64,000 nt of DNA from Vibrio sp. STUT-A11 (GCF_026000435.1 NZ_AP026764.1:930001-994000), one strand, 5' to 3'. Shown: positions 8,769-17,860, counted from the first letter of the stretch. Numbers and translations are program-made. The notes: generated from the letters alone by a model not told the origin.

Positions 8769-9422
8769 ATGTCAGGTCTTAGCGAGTCAGCGAAGTTAGT
8801 AAAAGAAGCGCTAGAGCAACGCGGATTAGAAACGCCAATGCGTTCTAATAACGTAAGCCGTGAAGAAAAAAAGGAAAAGATCGAGTACCACATGCGTGAG
8901 ATCTTAGGCCTCCTTCAACTTGACCTTACGGACGATAGCTTAGAAGAAACACCACACCGCATAGCCAAAATGTACGTGGACGAAATTTTCTCCGGCCTGG
9001 ATTATTCTAACTTTCCTAAAATCACCGTTATCGAAAACAAGATGAACGTCAGTGAAATGGTTCGTGTGAAAGACATCACTGTGACCAGCACTTGTGAACA
9101 TCATCTTGTCACTATCGATGGCAAAGCTGCCGTTGCTTATATCCCTCGCGGTAAAATCATTGGTTTGTCTAAGATCAACCGAATTGTTCGTTTCTTTGCG
9201 CAGCGTCCACAGGTTCAGGAACGTATGACACAGCAGATCCTTATCGCGTTACAAACGCTTCTTGAGTCTGACGATGTGGCTGTGACTATCGATGCGACAC
9301 ACTACTGCGTGAAATCACGTGGTGTGATGGATGCGACCAGTGAAACGACGACAACTGCGTTGGGAGGGATCTTCAAGAGCAACCCAGCAACTCGTGCTGA
9401 ATTTCTACATGGTTTACGATAA
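8769..9422 (+). CDS. folE: GTP cyclohydrolase I
   Basis: A 217-residue enzyme that converts GTP to dihydroneopterin triphosphate, the first step of folate synthesis. Zinc and catalytic residues are visible in TSTCEHHLV (Cys and His) and HYCVKSRGVMD (second Cys). Family strings YIPRGKIIGLSKINRIV and AQRPQVQERMTQQI are present. The start ATG follows AAAGAGGAAG. The 278-base region shared with moeA holds a pair of 8-base arms (CGCTCAGT at 8641 and ACTGAGCG at 8685) too far apart to interpret confidently. A bidirectional terminator separates it from the convergent TDT gene. Confidence 0.96.
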   Translation: MSGLSESAKLVKEALEQRGLETPMRSNNVSREEKKEKIEYHMREILGLLQLDLTDDSLEETPHRIAKMYVDEIFSGLDYSNFPKITVIENKMNVSEMVRVKDITVTSTCEHHLVTIDGKAAVAYIPRGKIIGLSKINRIVRFFAQRPQVQERMTQQILIALQTLLESDDVAVTIDATHYCVKSRGVMDATSETTTTALGGIFKSNPATRAEFLHGLR

Positions 9423-9435
9423 ATCGAATTGATGA

Positions 9436-9466
9436 AAAAAAGGATGGCCGATGCCATCTTTTTTTA
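9436..9466. terminator. Bidirectional terminator between folE and the TDT gene
   Basis: A GATGGC/GCCATC stem with a 4-nt loop is flanked by an A-run on the left and a T-run on the right, so it can work on both strands. The right side touches the stop codon of the convergent transporter gene. Confidence 0.8.
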
Positions 9467-10429
9467 TGCTTGTTTGGAACGGGATCTGACAATTTCTGGC
9501 CAATACATTTTTACATATCCAGCAGATACCCAAACGACTAAAACTGTAGCGATGCTCAGCTCGAAAAAGCCAAAGTCATGCAGCCAATGCCATTGTGGGT
9601 GTGATGCGGCGAAAAATGTGGTTAACCGGTGCATGGCAATGGCGCTGATGACGGAAGGAAACGTCACTGCTGCGATAGATGGTTGGAACTTTAACCGCAT
9701 TAGTCGGAAATAACACAGGTAAATCAGCAAGGTCATCGTGATTGCAATACCCGCTAACGCCCCAGTGAGGATTGGGTCTGGCTCAGGGAAGTTCACTAAA
9801 TATGCCGCGAGAGATAAATTAACTGGTGCTGCCATAATCGCAAGTGTAGGGCGTGCCTTTCTTGGTAGAGAGCCGAAGAAAACTAAGCGGTATAGCACTA
9901 GGGGCAGCATAAAGAAATAAATGCCGATACAAATAAGCGCGACGGTTTCTGAGAATACGTTGTGTCCGAACTGGGAACCAGCAAGCGAGCTACTGATGAT
10001 CCCAACAGGATAAAGGAACCAGCTCGGAACAATATTCGACATTTTAAAGTTAGTGAGCTGAAAACCGAAAAAGAGCACCATCATTGAAAAATGAAGCAAA
10101 AGTGCTAAAAACCACACTGGATAAGCAATAATAGGTGAAACAGAGGCAAGGTAGTCAGTCAGGATTAGCAGCGCCATACTCATCGGAGCCATTAAACTCC
10201 CGCTTAATGGATGACGAATATCTATAATGAACAAGCGAGGATTGGTTGCATATTTGATCAGCACCGGAGCAAGTAATAACGCGCCAAGTAACGAGAGAAA
10301 TGGTCGAATCGGTTCTCCGATTGCTGGAACGTAAAGCGCCCAAGCTTGACCTAAACCAATAATACCAAGTGCCAACGCTGCCTGAGAGGGCGGGACACTA
10401 TAAAACTGTACAAGTCTTCTCCAGTTCAA
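9464..10429 (-). CDS. TDT-family (TehA/SLAC1-like) membrane transporter
   Basis: A 321-residue inner-membrane protein with about ten hydrophobic helices. The arrangement, and phrases such as HPLSGSLMAPMSMALLIL and FGFQLTNFKMSNIVPSWFLYPVG, are those of the tellurite-resistance/dicarboxylate transporter (TDT) family, whose members include TehA and plant SLAC1 anion channels. The start is a TTG at 10429 with GGAG six bases before it; no ATG exists in the first 80 codons. It stands alone and converges on folE. The substrate is not evident; anion or organic-acid efflux is a family-based guess. Confidence 0.8.
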   Translation of the reverse strand: MNWRRLVQFYSVPPSQAALALGIIGLGQAWALYVPAIGEPIRPFLSLLGALLLAPVLIKYATNPRLFIIDIRHPLSGSLMAPMSMALLILTDYLASVSPIIAYPVWFLALLLHFSMMVLFFGFQLTNFKMSNIVPSWFLYPVGIISSSLAGSQFGHNVFSETVALICIGIYFFMLPLVLYRLVFFGSLPRKARPTLAIMAAPVNLSLAAYLVNFPEPDPILTGALAGIAITMTLLIYLCYFRLMRLKFQPSIAAVTFPSVISAIAMHRLTTFFAASHPQWHWLHDFGFFELSIATVLVVWVSAGYVKMYWPEIVRSRSKQA

Positions 10430-10755
10430 ATCTACTCCGAAATGATTCTATTCGTATGAAACGTTAATACCAGCCTGGCTTTTTGAAAAATATTTACCTG
10501 AAAAAACATTGTGCTGTCTATATCTTGACCAGAATAAATAAAGCCACAAGTCATGGAACGATTGCTCTATCAGGCGCGAATACTAGCAAGTTTTATTGGT
10601 AGTTACTCATAAAGGTATCAGTGAACGATCATAGAATGGCAATTTTGTGAGTTTGGTATCGAATATTTGGTAAAAGATGCAAAAGTAGCAGGTAATCTGC
10701 TCCAAACAACCCTTTAGGAGAAAAGATTATTTGGAGCGAAGAGGGGGTTTAAAGC

Positions 10756-12159
10756 TTAAGATGCTTGATTTTCAGGTAGGTCTTGTTGACGTAGCTTGTC
10801 ATTTTTAAGCGTACGGCGAAGTAACTGGCTATATATCGGTTGACCACCAAGTAACTGCGCAATGATAACAGCTCCAAGACAGGTAATGATGAGCGGTAAA
10901 ATAAGGTAGTAGTTATTGGTCATCTCAATAACTAGCAGAATACCTGTGATTGGAGCACGTACTGTCGCTGCAAATAAAGCGCCCATACCTGCGATCGCAA
11001 ACATCCCAGGCTCAATAGTAAGGTTAGGTAGTAACACTTCGGCACTCGCGCCAAATGCATAACCAAATAAGGTACCCAAGGCGAGCATCGGAGCGAAAAT
11101 ACCTCCTGGTGCACCAGATCCGAAACAAAGTAACGTTGTTACGACACGGCCGACAAACAACAGCACTAATAGCGTGATGGAATAGTTGCCATTCGTTACA
11201 TCGGGGATAAGCGCAATCCCTCCCCCCGTCAATTGCGGGACGTATAAGAGCAGCAAGCCGAAAACGCCACCTAAAATCGAACCTGTAATAAGGTAACGCT
11301 TACGATCGTTTTTGTGGATAGCGACAAAACTATCCTGTGCGATGGTGATCAGTTTATTAAAGATCACGCCGAACACGCCAAACAGAGCGCCGAGTAGCAA
11401 AAACAGCCACAGTGATTGCAGTGCTGGTGGTTGATACTGAGGCATAGTGATCACGGCGTCTTGGCCATTAATTGCTCGAAACACAATGTTGGCCATGATG
11501 GCTGAGATAATCACCGCACGGATGGAAATTAAAGAATAGCGAAATTGAGGCCTCATCTCCTCTACGACAAACATGATGCCAGCTAACGGCGCGTTAAACG
11601 CTGCGGCTAAACCACCTGCTGCGCCCGAAGCAAGCAGAGAGTGGCGAGTATCGTCATCCTTTACGCGGAAAATGTCAGTCACCATTCGGCCAACAGCACC
11701 ACCCATTTGTACTGTAGGACCTTCACGGCCTAACACCATACCTGAACCAAGCGCACCCATACCACCAAAAAACTTAACGGGTAGCACGCGCCACCAACGT
11801 ACCGGGCGGATGTTATCCATGGCACCTTCTATTTCAGGGATGCCAGACCCAGCAGCTTCGGGAGCAAAACGGTGAACAAGAAAGTAGCCGACAAAAGCCA
11901 AAGACGCACTGATCAGAACAGCGGCAAGCCATAGCGGTAACATGCTACCTATTTCACTTTTTAGCCATTCGGTGCGCGTTTCGGAAACTAGGTGGACAGC
12001 ATGTTCAAAATACGTCCCTACCAAGCCCGCAAGTATGCCCACGACAGCTGCCATTAATAAAACAGAGATTGGCGTCGACCCTCGAGAGATAAACTGGTTA
12101 ATCGCATCTTTCGGTACGTGCGCTAACACAGACTTCACAATTCTCTCTCTCTTGGTCAT
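10756..12159 (-). CDS. clcA: ClcA-type H+/Cl- exchange transporter
   Basis: A 467-residue CLC-family membrane protein. The three chloride-site motifs are present in order: GSGIPEIEG, GREGPTVQMGG (with the gating glutamate) and GGIFAPMLALG. The proton-side glutamate that marks exchangers rather than channels is kept in FVVEEMRPQFRY. Length is close to E. coli ClcA (473 residues). It probably extrudes protons in exchange for chloride during acid stress, as in other enterics and vibrios. It is monocistronic. The 326 bases downstream (10430-10755) hold only a weak 8-bp hairpin at 10699-10737, and the region upstream is gene-poor. Confidence 0.93.
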   Translation of the reverse strand: MTKRERIVKSVLAHVPKDAINQFISRGSTPISVLLMAAVVGILAGLVGTYFEHAVHLVSETRTEWLKSEIGSMLPLWLAAVLISASLAFVGYFLVHRFAPEAAGSGIPEIEGAMDNIRPVRWWRVLPVKFFGGMGALGSGMVLGREGPTVQMGGAVGRMVTDIFRVKDDDTRHSLLASGAAGGLAAAFNAPLAGIMFVVEEMRPQFRYSLISIRAVIISAIMANIVFRAINGQDAVITMPQYQPPALQSLWLFLLLGALFGVFGVIFNKLITIAQDSFVAIHKNDRKRYLITGSILGGVFGLLLLYVPQLTGGGIALIPDVTNGNYSITLLVLLFVGRVVTTLLCFGSGAPGGIFAPMLALGTLFGYAFGASAEVLLPNLTIEPGMFAIAGMGALFAATVRAPITGILLVIEMTNNYYLILPLIITCLGAVIIAQLLGGQPIYSQLLRRTLKNDKLRQQDLPENQAS

Positions 12160-12650
12160 TAACGGTTTCTCCTGTTTCTATTTGAAGGGACAGACGAAAT
12201 TATACGCCTGGAAGAGTCTAGACCTAATCAGCAAAGTTGCAATTTAGCTTTCCACTATTGGTGACTCAAAGATTGAGAATTAATAGCATTCGCGAATGTT
12301 GTGCTATTGATCTCATATTTAGTGTGGTTTTTTTACCGAGAAACCTTGTTTTCTGAGAAAAATGAACCATGCTTTAAGTGTAAAGCAACATGACTGCTTC
12401 AAAAGGAGGGACGTGACGTTTTACTCACAATTTGGATGGATTCAAACCCTACGGTAATTCCTCGTTTTAAGTTTGGGATGCATCTATAGACTTCCCGATT
12501 CGCAAACTCACGATTGAGTAACGAGGTAGAGGCGCACTTGAAACGTGCGCCTTCTTAATGTTTGTTTCCTTTGGCTAGCTTTAGTCCAATCGTCGCTTCC
12601 CACTTGAAAATTTTCTATTCCGCGTTAATGTTTCGTCAACTGTTGCTGCT
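12160..12650. other. Gene-poor stretch with a GC-rich hairpin
   Basis: No convincing gene. A strong hairpin (GGCGCAC/GTGCGCC, loop TTGAAAC) lies at 12531-12551, followed by TTCTT. About 130 bases earlier AAGGAGG precedes a 14-codon frame starting GTG at 12413 and ending at 12457. This could be a leader or decayed gene, or a small-RNA transcript ending at the hairpin. None of these can be decided from sequence alone. Confidence 0.3.
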
Positions 12651-12662
12651 TTGAAAAATCAG

Positions 12663-13244
12663 ATGCGTTCCTTGTCCATTTTATTACTTTCTACTTTTAA
12701 TGTTCTGTTTTCGTCTTCCGTCTTGGCACTGGATAATGGCTGGTGGCAAAGTGTGCTGTCCGAACAATCTTTGAATCAGGTAAAGAGCACTATTAGGACA
12801 GGTGGTCTTTGGTATCGGTGTGATAGCGAATTGAGTAACTCAGAGTCCACTGTCAGTACGTTTTGTCTAGACGAGTTCAACTACTACCACCAACCGCTTT
12901 ATGGTGAAGTTATTTTACGTCAGGAAACTACGGAATTTGTTTTTCTAGCGCAATTCCAATGGCAGATCTGGAACGACTTAATTCTTAACTTAAGAAAGGA
13001 TGGCTTGGTAATAAAAAGTATCCATTTTGATGAAGAAGAATTTGATGTGCTTAGCTCACTGAAAAATAAGTCAGCAGACGATGTAGATAAAGAAGTCATC
13101 TTAATGATGAATCGTTACCCACCAGAAGCTAATCGGAGAATACAGTGGGTAAGAGCAAGTGAGTTTCAATCAGCGTCTCCGAGTTTGGCGGTGTCGCTGA
13201 TTAGTGATGGTGAAATGATCACGCTCCGCGTTATGCGCTTTTAG
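12663..13244 (+). CDS. Secreted protein of unknown function
   Basis: About 193 residues with a clear signal peptide (MRSLSILLLSTFNVLF with a likely cut after SSSVLA). The mature part is acidic and has two cysteines (WYRCDSE and STFCLDE) that could form a disulfide. I do not recognise the family. ATG 12663 fits a signal peptide best; an in-frame TTG at 12651 is possible, and neither has a strong ribosome site. The 3' end overlaps that of the convergent XRE gene by 14 bases. Confidence 0.55.
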   Translation: MRSLSILLLSTFNVLFSSSVLALDNGWWQSVLSEQSLNQVKSTIRTGGLWYRCDSELSNSESTVSTFCLDEFNYYHQPLYGEVILRQETTEFVFLAQFQWQIWNDLILNLRKDGLVIKSIHFDEEEFDVLSSLKNKSADDVDKEVILMMNRYPPEANRRIQWVRASEFQSASPSLAVSLISDGEMITLRVMRF

Positions 13245-13656
13245 TCTCGTGCTGATTTTTGTTCTCATGATGCAGTGATAGAAACGTTGCCATTGCAGAT
13301 TCATCTAAAAAGCCATCCGCTTTTTTATGTGAGCGCAGATATTGGTAACCAGCGATAAGTTTACGATGCATCTCTTGCTCATCCTCTGGCAGTGTTTCGT
13401 TCATCACGAATTGAAAAGCGAGTTTATACGCCTCCAAATCCACCACTTCAGCACGGCGATAAAGGTACCCGCACCCCGTAGCCAACCATTCAAGAGAGCA
13501 GTTTGCACGCATCGCAATTTGATTCGCTTTGGTTAAGCTTGGTTCACTACCTTTTAAATATTTTCGGATTAATGCTTCCGAGACATCAACGCGTCGCGCA
13601 AAACCGCTGATGCTTTCTTCGCCAATTAAAGTCGATAATCGTTGGGCAAAAGACAT
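13231..13656 (-). CDS. XRE-family helix-turn-helix regulator
   Basis: A 141-residue DNA-binding protein. Residues 15-50 form a Cro/CI-type helix-turn-helix (SGFARRVDVSEALIRKYLKG). The segment CSLEWLATGCG is the pattern that often closes the domain in phage-like repressors. The C-terminal half is helical and may mediate dimerisation. ATG 13656 has GGAG eight bases upstream. It is divergent from the aldo/keto reductase with 95 bases between them, so it might regulate that gene; this is inferred from position only. Confidence 0.7.
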   Translation of the reverse strand: MSFAQRLSTLIGEESISGFARRVDVSEALIRKYLKGSEPSLTKANQIAMRANCSLEWLATGCGYLYRRAEVVDLEAYKLAFQFVMNETLPEDEQEMHRKLIAGYQYLRSHKKADGFLDESAMATFLSLHHENKNQHETKSA

Positions 13657-13751
13657 ATTTCGTACTCCAGTTCGAATTGTGAAAGTTTACCCGTTGAGAC
13701 CGTGCGAAAACAAGACTAGGATGAAAGCAGATCAATTAAAGGAGAGAACCA

Positions 13752-14660
13752 ATGGTTGCAAAAGTTGTAACTGCACCAAGTGGCCCAGAATTTTCAGAAC
13801 TGGTTCAAGGATATTGGCGCACAGTGGATTGGGGAATGACGGCTCAAGAGCGTTTGACCTTTCTTAAGCAACATGTGGAACTAGGTATTACAACGGTTGA
13901 CCACGCTGATATTTATGGCAATTACGAGTGCGAATCACTGTTTGGTGAGGCGTTAAAGCTGGATAGTAGCGTGCGCGAGCAAATTCAGATCGTAACTAAA
14001 TGTGATATCAATTTATGTGGTGATAAAACCCCAGAACGTAAAATTAACCATTACGACACGAGTTCTGCGCACATTTACCAATCGGTAAACAACTCACTTG
14101 AGCGTTTAAATGTCGACGAAATCGACGTTCTGCTTATTCACCGCCCAGACGTTTTAATGGACGCGGACGAAGTGGCAGAAGCATTTTCAGAGCTGCATAA
14201 AGTAGGTAAAGTGAAACACTTTGGTGTATCAAACTTTTCTCCACGTCAATTTGAGTTGTTGCAATCGCGTTTGGGTAAACCACTCGTGACAAACCAAGTG
14301 GAAATAAACCCGCTTAACTTTGAGGTTGCGCACGATGGCACGCTAGATCAGATGCAAATGCTGCGCGCTCGTCCAATGGCTTGGTCTTGCTTAGGTGGCG
14401 GCTCTATTTTTAGCGGCGACAGTGAACAGGCGGTTCGTGTACGTAATGAGCTAGAAGCCATTCGAGAGGAAGTCGGTGCCGCCAGTATTGATCAGGTGAT
14501 TTACGCTTGGGTTCGTCGTCTGCCTTCTAATCCAATCCCAATTATTGGTTCTGGTAAGATTGAGCGCGTTCAAACGGCTGTTGATGCATTAAACATCGAG
14601 TTGACTCGTGAACAGTGGTATCGCGTTTGGGTTGCATCTAAAGGACACGGGGTGCCATAG
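13752..14660 (+). CDS. Aldo/keto reductase (YdhF-like)
   Basis: A 302-residue NADPH-dependent oxidoreductase of the AKR superfamily. The catalytic tetrad is visible: Asp50 and Tyr55 in VDHADIYG, Lys83 in IVTKCD and His130 in LLIHRPD. The phosphate-binding end (IPIIGSGKIERVQTAVDAL) is also typical. The YdhF subgroup is suggested by the sequence around GNYECESLFGEAL and the C-terminal EQWYRVWVASKGHGVP. A strong AAAGGAGAG precedes the ATG. Physiological substrate unknown. A terminator follows, so it is likely transcribed alone. Confidence 0.85.
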   Translation: MVAKVVTAPSGPEFSELVQGYWRTVDWGMTAQERLTFLKQHVELGITTVDHADIYGNYECESLFGEALKLDSSVREQIQIVTKCDINLCGDKTPERKINHYDTSSAHIYQSVNNSLERLNVDEIDVLLIHRPDVLMDADEVAEAFSELHKVGKVKHFGVSNFSPRQFELLQSRLGKPLVTNQVEINPLNFEVAHDGTLDQMQMLRARPMAWSCLGGGSIFSGDSEQAVRVRNELEAIREEVGAASIDQVIYAWVRRLPSNPIPIIGSGKIERVQTAVDALNIELTREQWYRVWVASKGHGVP

Positions 14661-14690
14661 AACACCCTCACGACATCAATAATTGTATTA

Positions 14691-14715
14691 GGCATCCACA
14701 TTGGGTGCCTTTTTT
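14691..14715 (+). terminator. Intrinsic terminator after the aldo/keto reductase
   Basis: A GGCATCC/GGGTGCC stem (one G-U pair) with a 5-nt loop is followed by six T. It ends 40 bases before the start of the next gene. Confidence 0.8.
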
Positions 14716-14754
14716 GTATACTTATTCTGTGTGCTTGTTACGAAGAATATGATT

Positions 14755-16281
14755 ATGGACTTTAATCTTGCTTTAAAACTCTATACAGCAGAACAAGTCA
14801 AAAATAGCGAAGTTATTGCTGCGCAGATGGCTGGTGTTTCAATGTATAGCTTGATGCAACGAGCTGGGATGGCCGTTTATGAGCACTTTCTGCATCTATA
14901 CCCCAGAGCAAAGAACGTATTGGTCGTTTGCGGGAAAGGAAATAATGGCGGAGATGGTTATATCTTTGCTTCTCTCGCTAAGCAAGCACAGCTCAATGTG
15001 AAGGTCTTTCAGCTAGGAGATACTACTTCACTCACTGGCGATGCACTCTGTGCTTACGAAGATTGGCAAACTGTTGATGGGCAAAACAGCAGTTGGGATG
15101 ACTGGAACACGGCGTTGCTGGAAGCAGACGTCATTATTGATGCAATGCTGGGAACGGGGTTAAGTGGTGAAGTGAGAAAAGAGTATCGCCGCTATATTGA
15201 GCAAATTAACCAGATTCGTTGCCCTGTAATCGCTATCGATATTCCGTCCGGTTTATGCGCCAACACCGGAGCTGTATTGGGTGATGCGATTTATGCAAAC
15301 CATACCGTTACTTTTATCGGCGTCAAACAAGGTTTAGTTACCGCCCGGGCGAGAGATCATGTTGGTGAATTGCACTTTTGTGGTTTGGGCGTCAATGTAG
15401 AATTTGACTCTATAGAAGAGGAGAGTGCACTAGGTATCGATCACCAGGTCATCCCTCGACTTTTACCGTTACAAAAACCAACCGCTCATAAAGGCGATAA
15501 CGGCAAATTGCTTTGTGTCGGAGGCAATCTCGGGATGTCGGGTGCGATTCGCTTCTGCGCGTCGGCAGCAGTACGCAGTGGTTCTGGGTTAACAGCAGCA
15601 ATAACACACCCTGATAGCCTGATACCACTACAAATAGCCTGCCCAGAAGTGATGAGCCAAAGCATCACGGCGGATGAATTGCGGAATACCGAAAATGAAC
15701 TGACTAAGCGAATTAGATGGGCGGATGCGTTAGTTTTTGGACCAGGATTTGGCGATGATGAATGGGCTTATCAAGCTTATCAATATTTGTCACAGCCACA
15801 TAAACCGAAAGTCGTCGATGCCGACGGATTGAATATACTGGCGATGCTCAGTCAGCGTTATGATGGAACGCTAGTATGCGATAATCAACGAGTGATGGCA
15901 CCTCATCCGGGAGAAGCGGCGCGTTTGCTAAATGTGACCACGCAAGACGTTGAACGTGACCGATATTCAGCCGCTCGGCAGTTGCACGAACGTTTTGGTG
16001 GCGTGGTGGTACTGAAAGGCGCTGGGACGCTCATTTATGATGGCATACGAATGTATGTCTGTCTGGCTGGTAATCCGGGGATGGCAAGCGGAGGAATGGG
16101 AGATGTCCTCTCTGGTGTTATTGGTGCGTTGCTGGCGAAAGGTATACCAATCTCTATCGCTGCCAGATTAGGCGTCATGATCCATAGTCATGCGGCGGAT
16201 ATCAATGTGGGTCATTATGGTGAACGCGGGTTATTAGCTAGTGATGTGGTAGAGACACTTCGCGTTGCCATGAATCCATGA
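14755..16281 (+). CDS. nnr: Bifunctional NAD(P)H-hydrate epimerase / ADP-dependent dehydratase
   Basis: A 508-residue metabolite-repair enzyme. The N-terminal YjeF_N domain (about residues 10-215) epimerises damaged NAD(P)HX; its GKGNNGGDGY loop is intact. The C-terminal ribokinase-like domain (about 230-500) dehydrates S-NAD(P)HX using ADP and carries DADGLN and GNPGMASGGMGDVLSG. The frame stays open upstream through a terminator, so the start must be internal. ATG 14755 has GAAGA eight bases before it and is preferred over ATG 14749. In many proteobacteria this gene sits beside tsaE; here it stands alone. Confidence 0.9.
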   Translation: MDFNLALKLYTAEQVKNSEVIAAQMAGVSMYSLMQRAGMAVYEHFLHLYPRAKNVLVVCGKGNNGGDGYIFASLAKQAQLNVKVFQLGDTTSLTGDALCAYEDWQTVDGQNSSWDDWNTALLEADVIIDAMLGTGLSGEVRKEYRRYIEQINQIRCPVIAIDIPSGLCANTGAVLGDAIYANHTVTFIGVKQGLVTARARDHVGELHFCGLGVNVEFDSIEEESALGIDHQVIPRLLPLQKPTAHKGDNGKLLCVGGNLGMSGAIRFCASAAVRSGSGLTAAITHPDSLIPLQIACPEVMSQSITADELRNTENELTKRIRWADALVFGPGFGDDEWAYQAYQYLSQPHKPKVVDADGLNILAMLSQRYDGTLVCDNQRVMAPHPGEAARLLNVTTQDVERDRYSAARQLHERFGGVVVLKGAGTLIYDGIRMYVCLAGNPGMASGGMGDVLSGVIGALLAKGIPISIAARLGVMIHSHAADINVGHYGERGLLASDVVETLRVAMNP

Positions 16282-16538
16282 AAGTTTGGTCCGATTTTGT
16301 GAAAATCTTTGTATTTCAATCTGCAGGTTAGGGCATTACTTGCGTGGAATTTGATGGATTTGAGATATGAAGCGTTTGAATCTGGTCACTGAGACGCAAC
16401 GGTTTGCGCAATCGTTTTAGAGTTGCGTTATCTTAACTTATTGAATTTGTTAAATAAGAAAAAGGTTTGATGGTTTGATAGGTGTTTTTGATATGCGATT
16501 ATCAAGATGGTAACACAAAAAAATTTCAAATATCAGAC

Positions 16539-16566
16539 TTGTAGGAAATAAATCACAGCCTATAAT
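16539..16566 (+). promoter_or_regulatory. Candidate sigma-70 promoter for guaC
   Basis: A perfect TATAAT at 16561 with TTGTAG 16 bases upstream. Transcription would start near 16572, at the very foot of the first leader hairpin. Confidence 0.5.
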
Positions 16567-16570
16567 GCTG

Positions 16571-16646
16571 AAAACCGGAGCGTCTGCCAACGCTCCGGTT
16601 TTTTTGTGTCCGAAGAACAGTGAACTCGTCTGCCAACGACTTCACT
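16571..16646 (+). promoter_or_regulatory. Tandem identical-loop hairpins in the guaC leader
   Basis: The first hairpin (16571-16602) is a perfect 13-bp stem around the loop CTGCCA and ends in a T-run. The second (16619-16646) has a different stem, 11 bp with one C-C mismatch, but the same loop and the same three closing pairs, so both contain CGTCTGCCAACG. The first has terminator form, yet it sits at the likely transcript start. The rest of the 412-base gap 16282-16693 shows nothing else of note. Function unknown; a cis-acting RNA or protein site is an inference. Confidence 0.5.
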
Positions 16647-16693
16647 ACGCACTCTGAGATGACACATAGATATATGAATCAAGGAATTACACA

Positions 16694-17737
16694 ATGCGTA
16701 TCGAACAAGAACTTAAGTTAGGTTTCAAAGATGTACTGTTTCGCCCGAAACGTTCTACCCTTAAAAGCCGTTCTCAAGTAAATTTAACCCGCGATTTTAC
16801 ATTCAAGCATAGTGGTCGTCAATGGTCTGGTGTGCCTGTAATTGCAGCTAATATGGATTCTGTTGGTAGCTTTGAAATGGCTACTGCGTTAGCTGAGCAT
16901 GGTGTAATGACGGCTGTGCATAAACACTACACAGTCGAAGATTGGGCAGAGTTTGCGAAATCAGCAAGCAAAGCAACACTAAACAACGTGATGGTGTCTA
17001 CTGGTACATCTGATGCAGACTTCCAAAAGACCAAAGACATCATGGCGCTTTCAGAAGAGTTCGTTTTCATCTGTGTTGATATCGCAAATGGTTATTCAGA
17101 GCACTTAGTCGAGTATGTAGAACGCGTACGCGCAGCATTCCCAGACAAAGTTATCTCTGCTGGTAACGTTGTTACTGGCGACATGTGTGAAGAGCTAATT
17201 CTTGCTGGTGCAGACATTGTGAAAGTGGGTATTGGCCCAGGTTCAGTTTGTACGACACGCGTTAAAACCGGTGTTGGTTACCCGCAACTTTCTGCAATCA
17301 TCGAATGTGGTGATGCGGCGCACGGCCTTGGCGGTATGATCATCGGCGACGGTGGTTGTTCTTGCGCTGGTGACGTTTCTAAAGCGTTCGGTGGCGGCGC
17401 AGACTTTGTGATGCTTGGTGGCATGCTGGCTGGTCACGAAGAGTCAGGCGGTGAAGTTATCGAGAAAGATGGCAAAACCTTCATGAAATTCTACGGCATG
17501 TCTTCTCAGTCGGCTATGGACAAGCACTCAGGCGGTGTGGCTAAGTACCGCGCAGCTGAAGGAAAAACCGTACTATTACCTTACCGCGGCAGTGTTCACG
17601 GTACTATCTCAGATATCCTCGGCGGGGTACGTTCAACCTGTACATACGTAGGTGCAGCAAAGCTTAAAGAGCTAACGAAGCGCACGACGTTCATCCGCGT
17701 ACAAGAGCAAGAGAACAACGTATTCGGTAAAGAGTAA
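16694..17737 (+). CDS. guaC: GMP reductase
   Basis: A 347-residue cytoplasmic enzyme that converts GMP to IMP with NADPH, linking the guanine and adenine nucleotide pools. It has the IMPDH/GMPR barrel with the catalytic cysteine in GIGPGSVCTTR. The flanking strings IAANMDSVGSFEMA and GDGGCSCAGDVSKAFGGGADFVMLGG are those of GuaC, and the length equals E. coli GuaC. The CBS domains of IMP dehydrogenase are absent. ATG is preceded by AAGGAATT. A canonical terminator follows and marks the edge of the mobile-element debris to the right. Confidence 0.97.
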   Translation: MRIEQELKLGFKDVLFRPKRSTLKSRSQVNLTRDFTFKHSGRQWSGVPVIAANMDSVGSFEMATALAEHGVMTAVHKHYTVEDWAEFAKSASKATLNNVMVSTGTSDADFQKTKDIMALSEEFVFICVDIANGYSEHLVEYVERVRAAFPDKVISAGNVVTGDMCEELILAGADIVKVGIGPGSVCTTRVKTGVGYPQLSAIIECGDAAHGLGGMIIGDGGCSCAGDVSKAFGGGADFVMLGGMLAGHEESGGEVIEKDGKTFMKFYGMSSQSAMDKHSGGVAKYRAAEGKTVLLPYRGSVHGTISDILGGVRSTCTYVGAAKLKELTKRTTFIRVQEQENNVFGKE

Positions 17738-17768
17738 ATCGACTGAATATCGGAAAAACCGAAGAGTT

Positions 17769-17795
17769 AAGAGCCGTATTTTACGGCTCTTTTTT
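17769..17795 (+). terminator. Intrinsic terminator after guaC
   Basis: An AGAGCCGT/ACGGCTCT stem followed by a run of T, 30 bases after the guaC stop. Confidence 0.85.
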
Positions 17796-17812
17796 GCCCT
17801 AAATTTGCCTAG

Positions 17813-17860
17813 TGGCGACAAAGTGGCGACAGAGCTATAAAAAATTTTGTGGCGACAGGC
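17813..17860. repeat. Direct repeats of GTGGCGACA beside the integrase remnant
   Basis: GTGGCGACA occurs three times, at 17813, 17824 and 17850. The last two copies continue into near-identical tails (GAGCTATAAA and GGCTATAAAT). Such short direct repeats at the end of an integrase gene could be arm-type or attachment sequences of the lost element; this is inference. Confidence 0.4.

Noticed and set aside
11573..11875. 100-codon frame opposite clcA
   Set aside because: Pro/Ala-rich shadow of a well-supported gene on the other strand.
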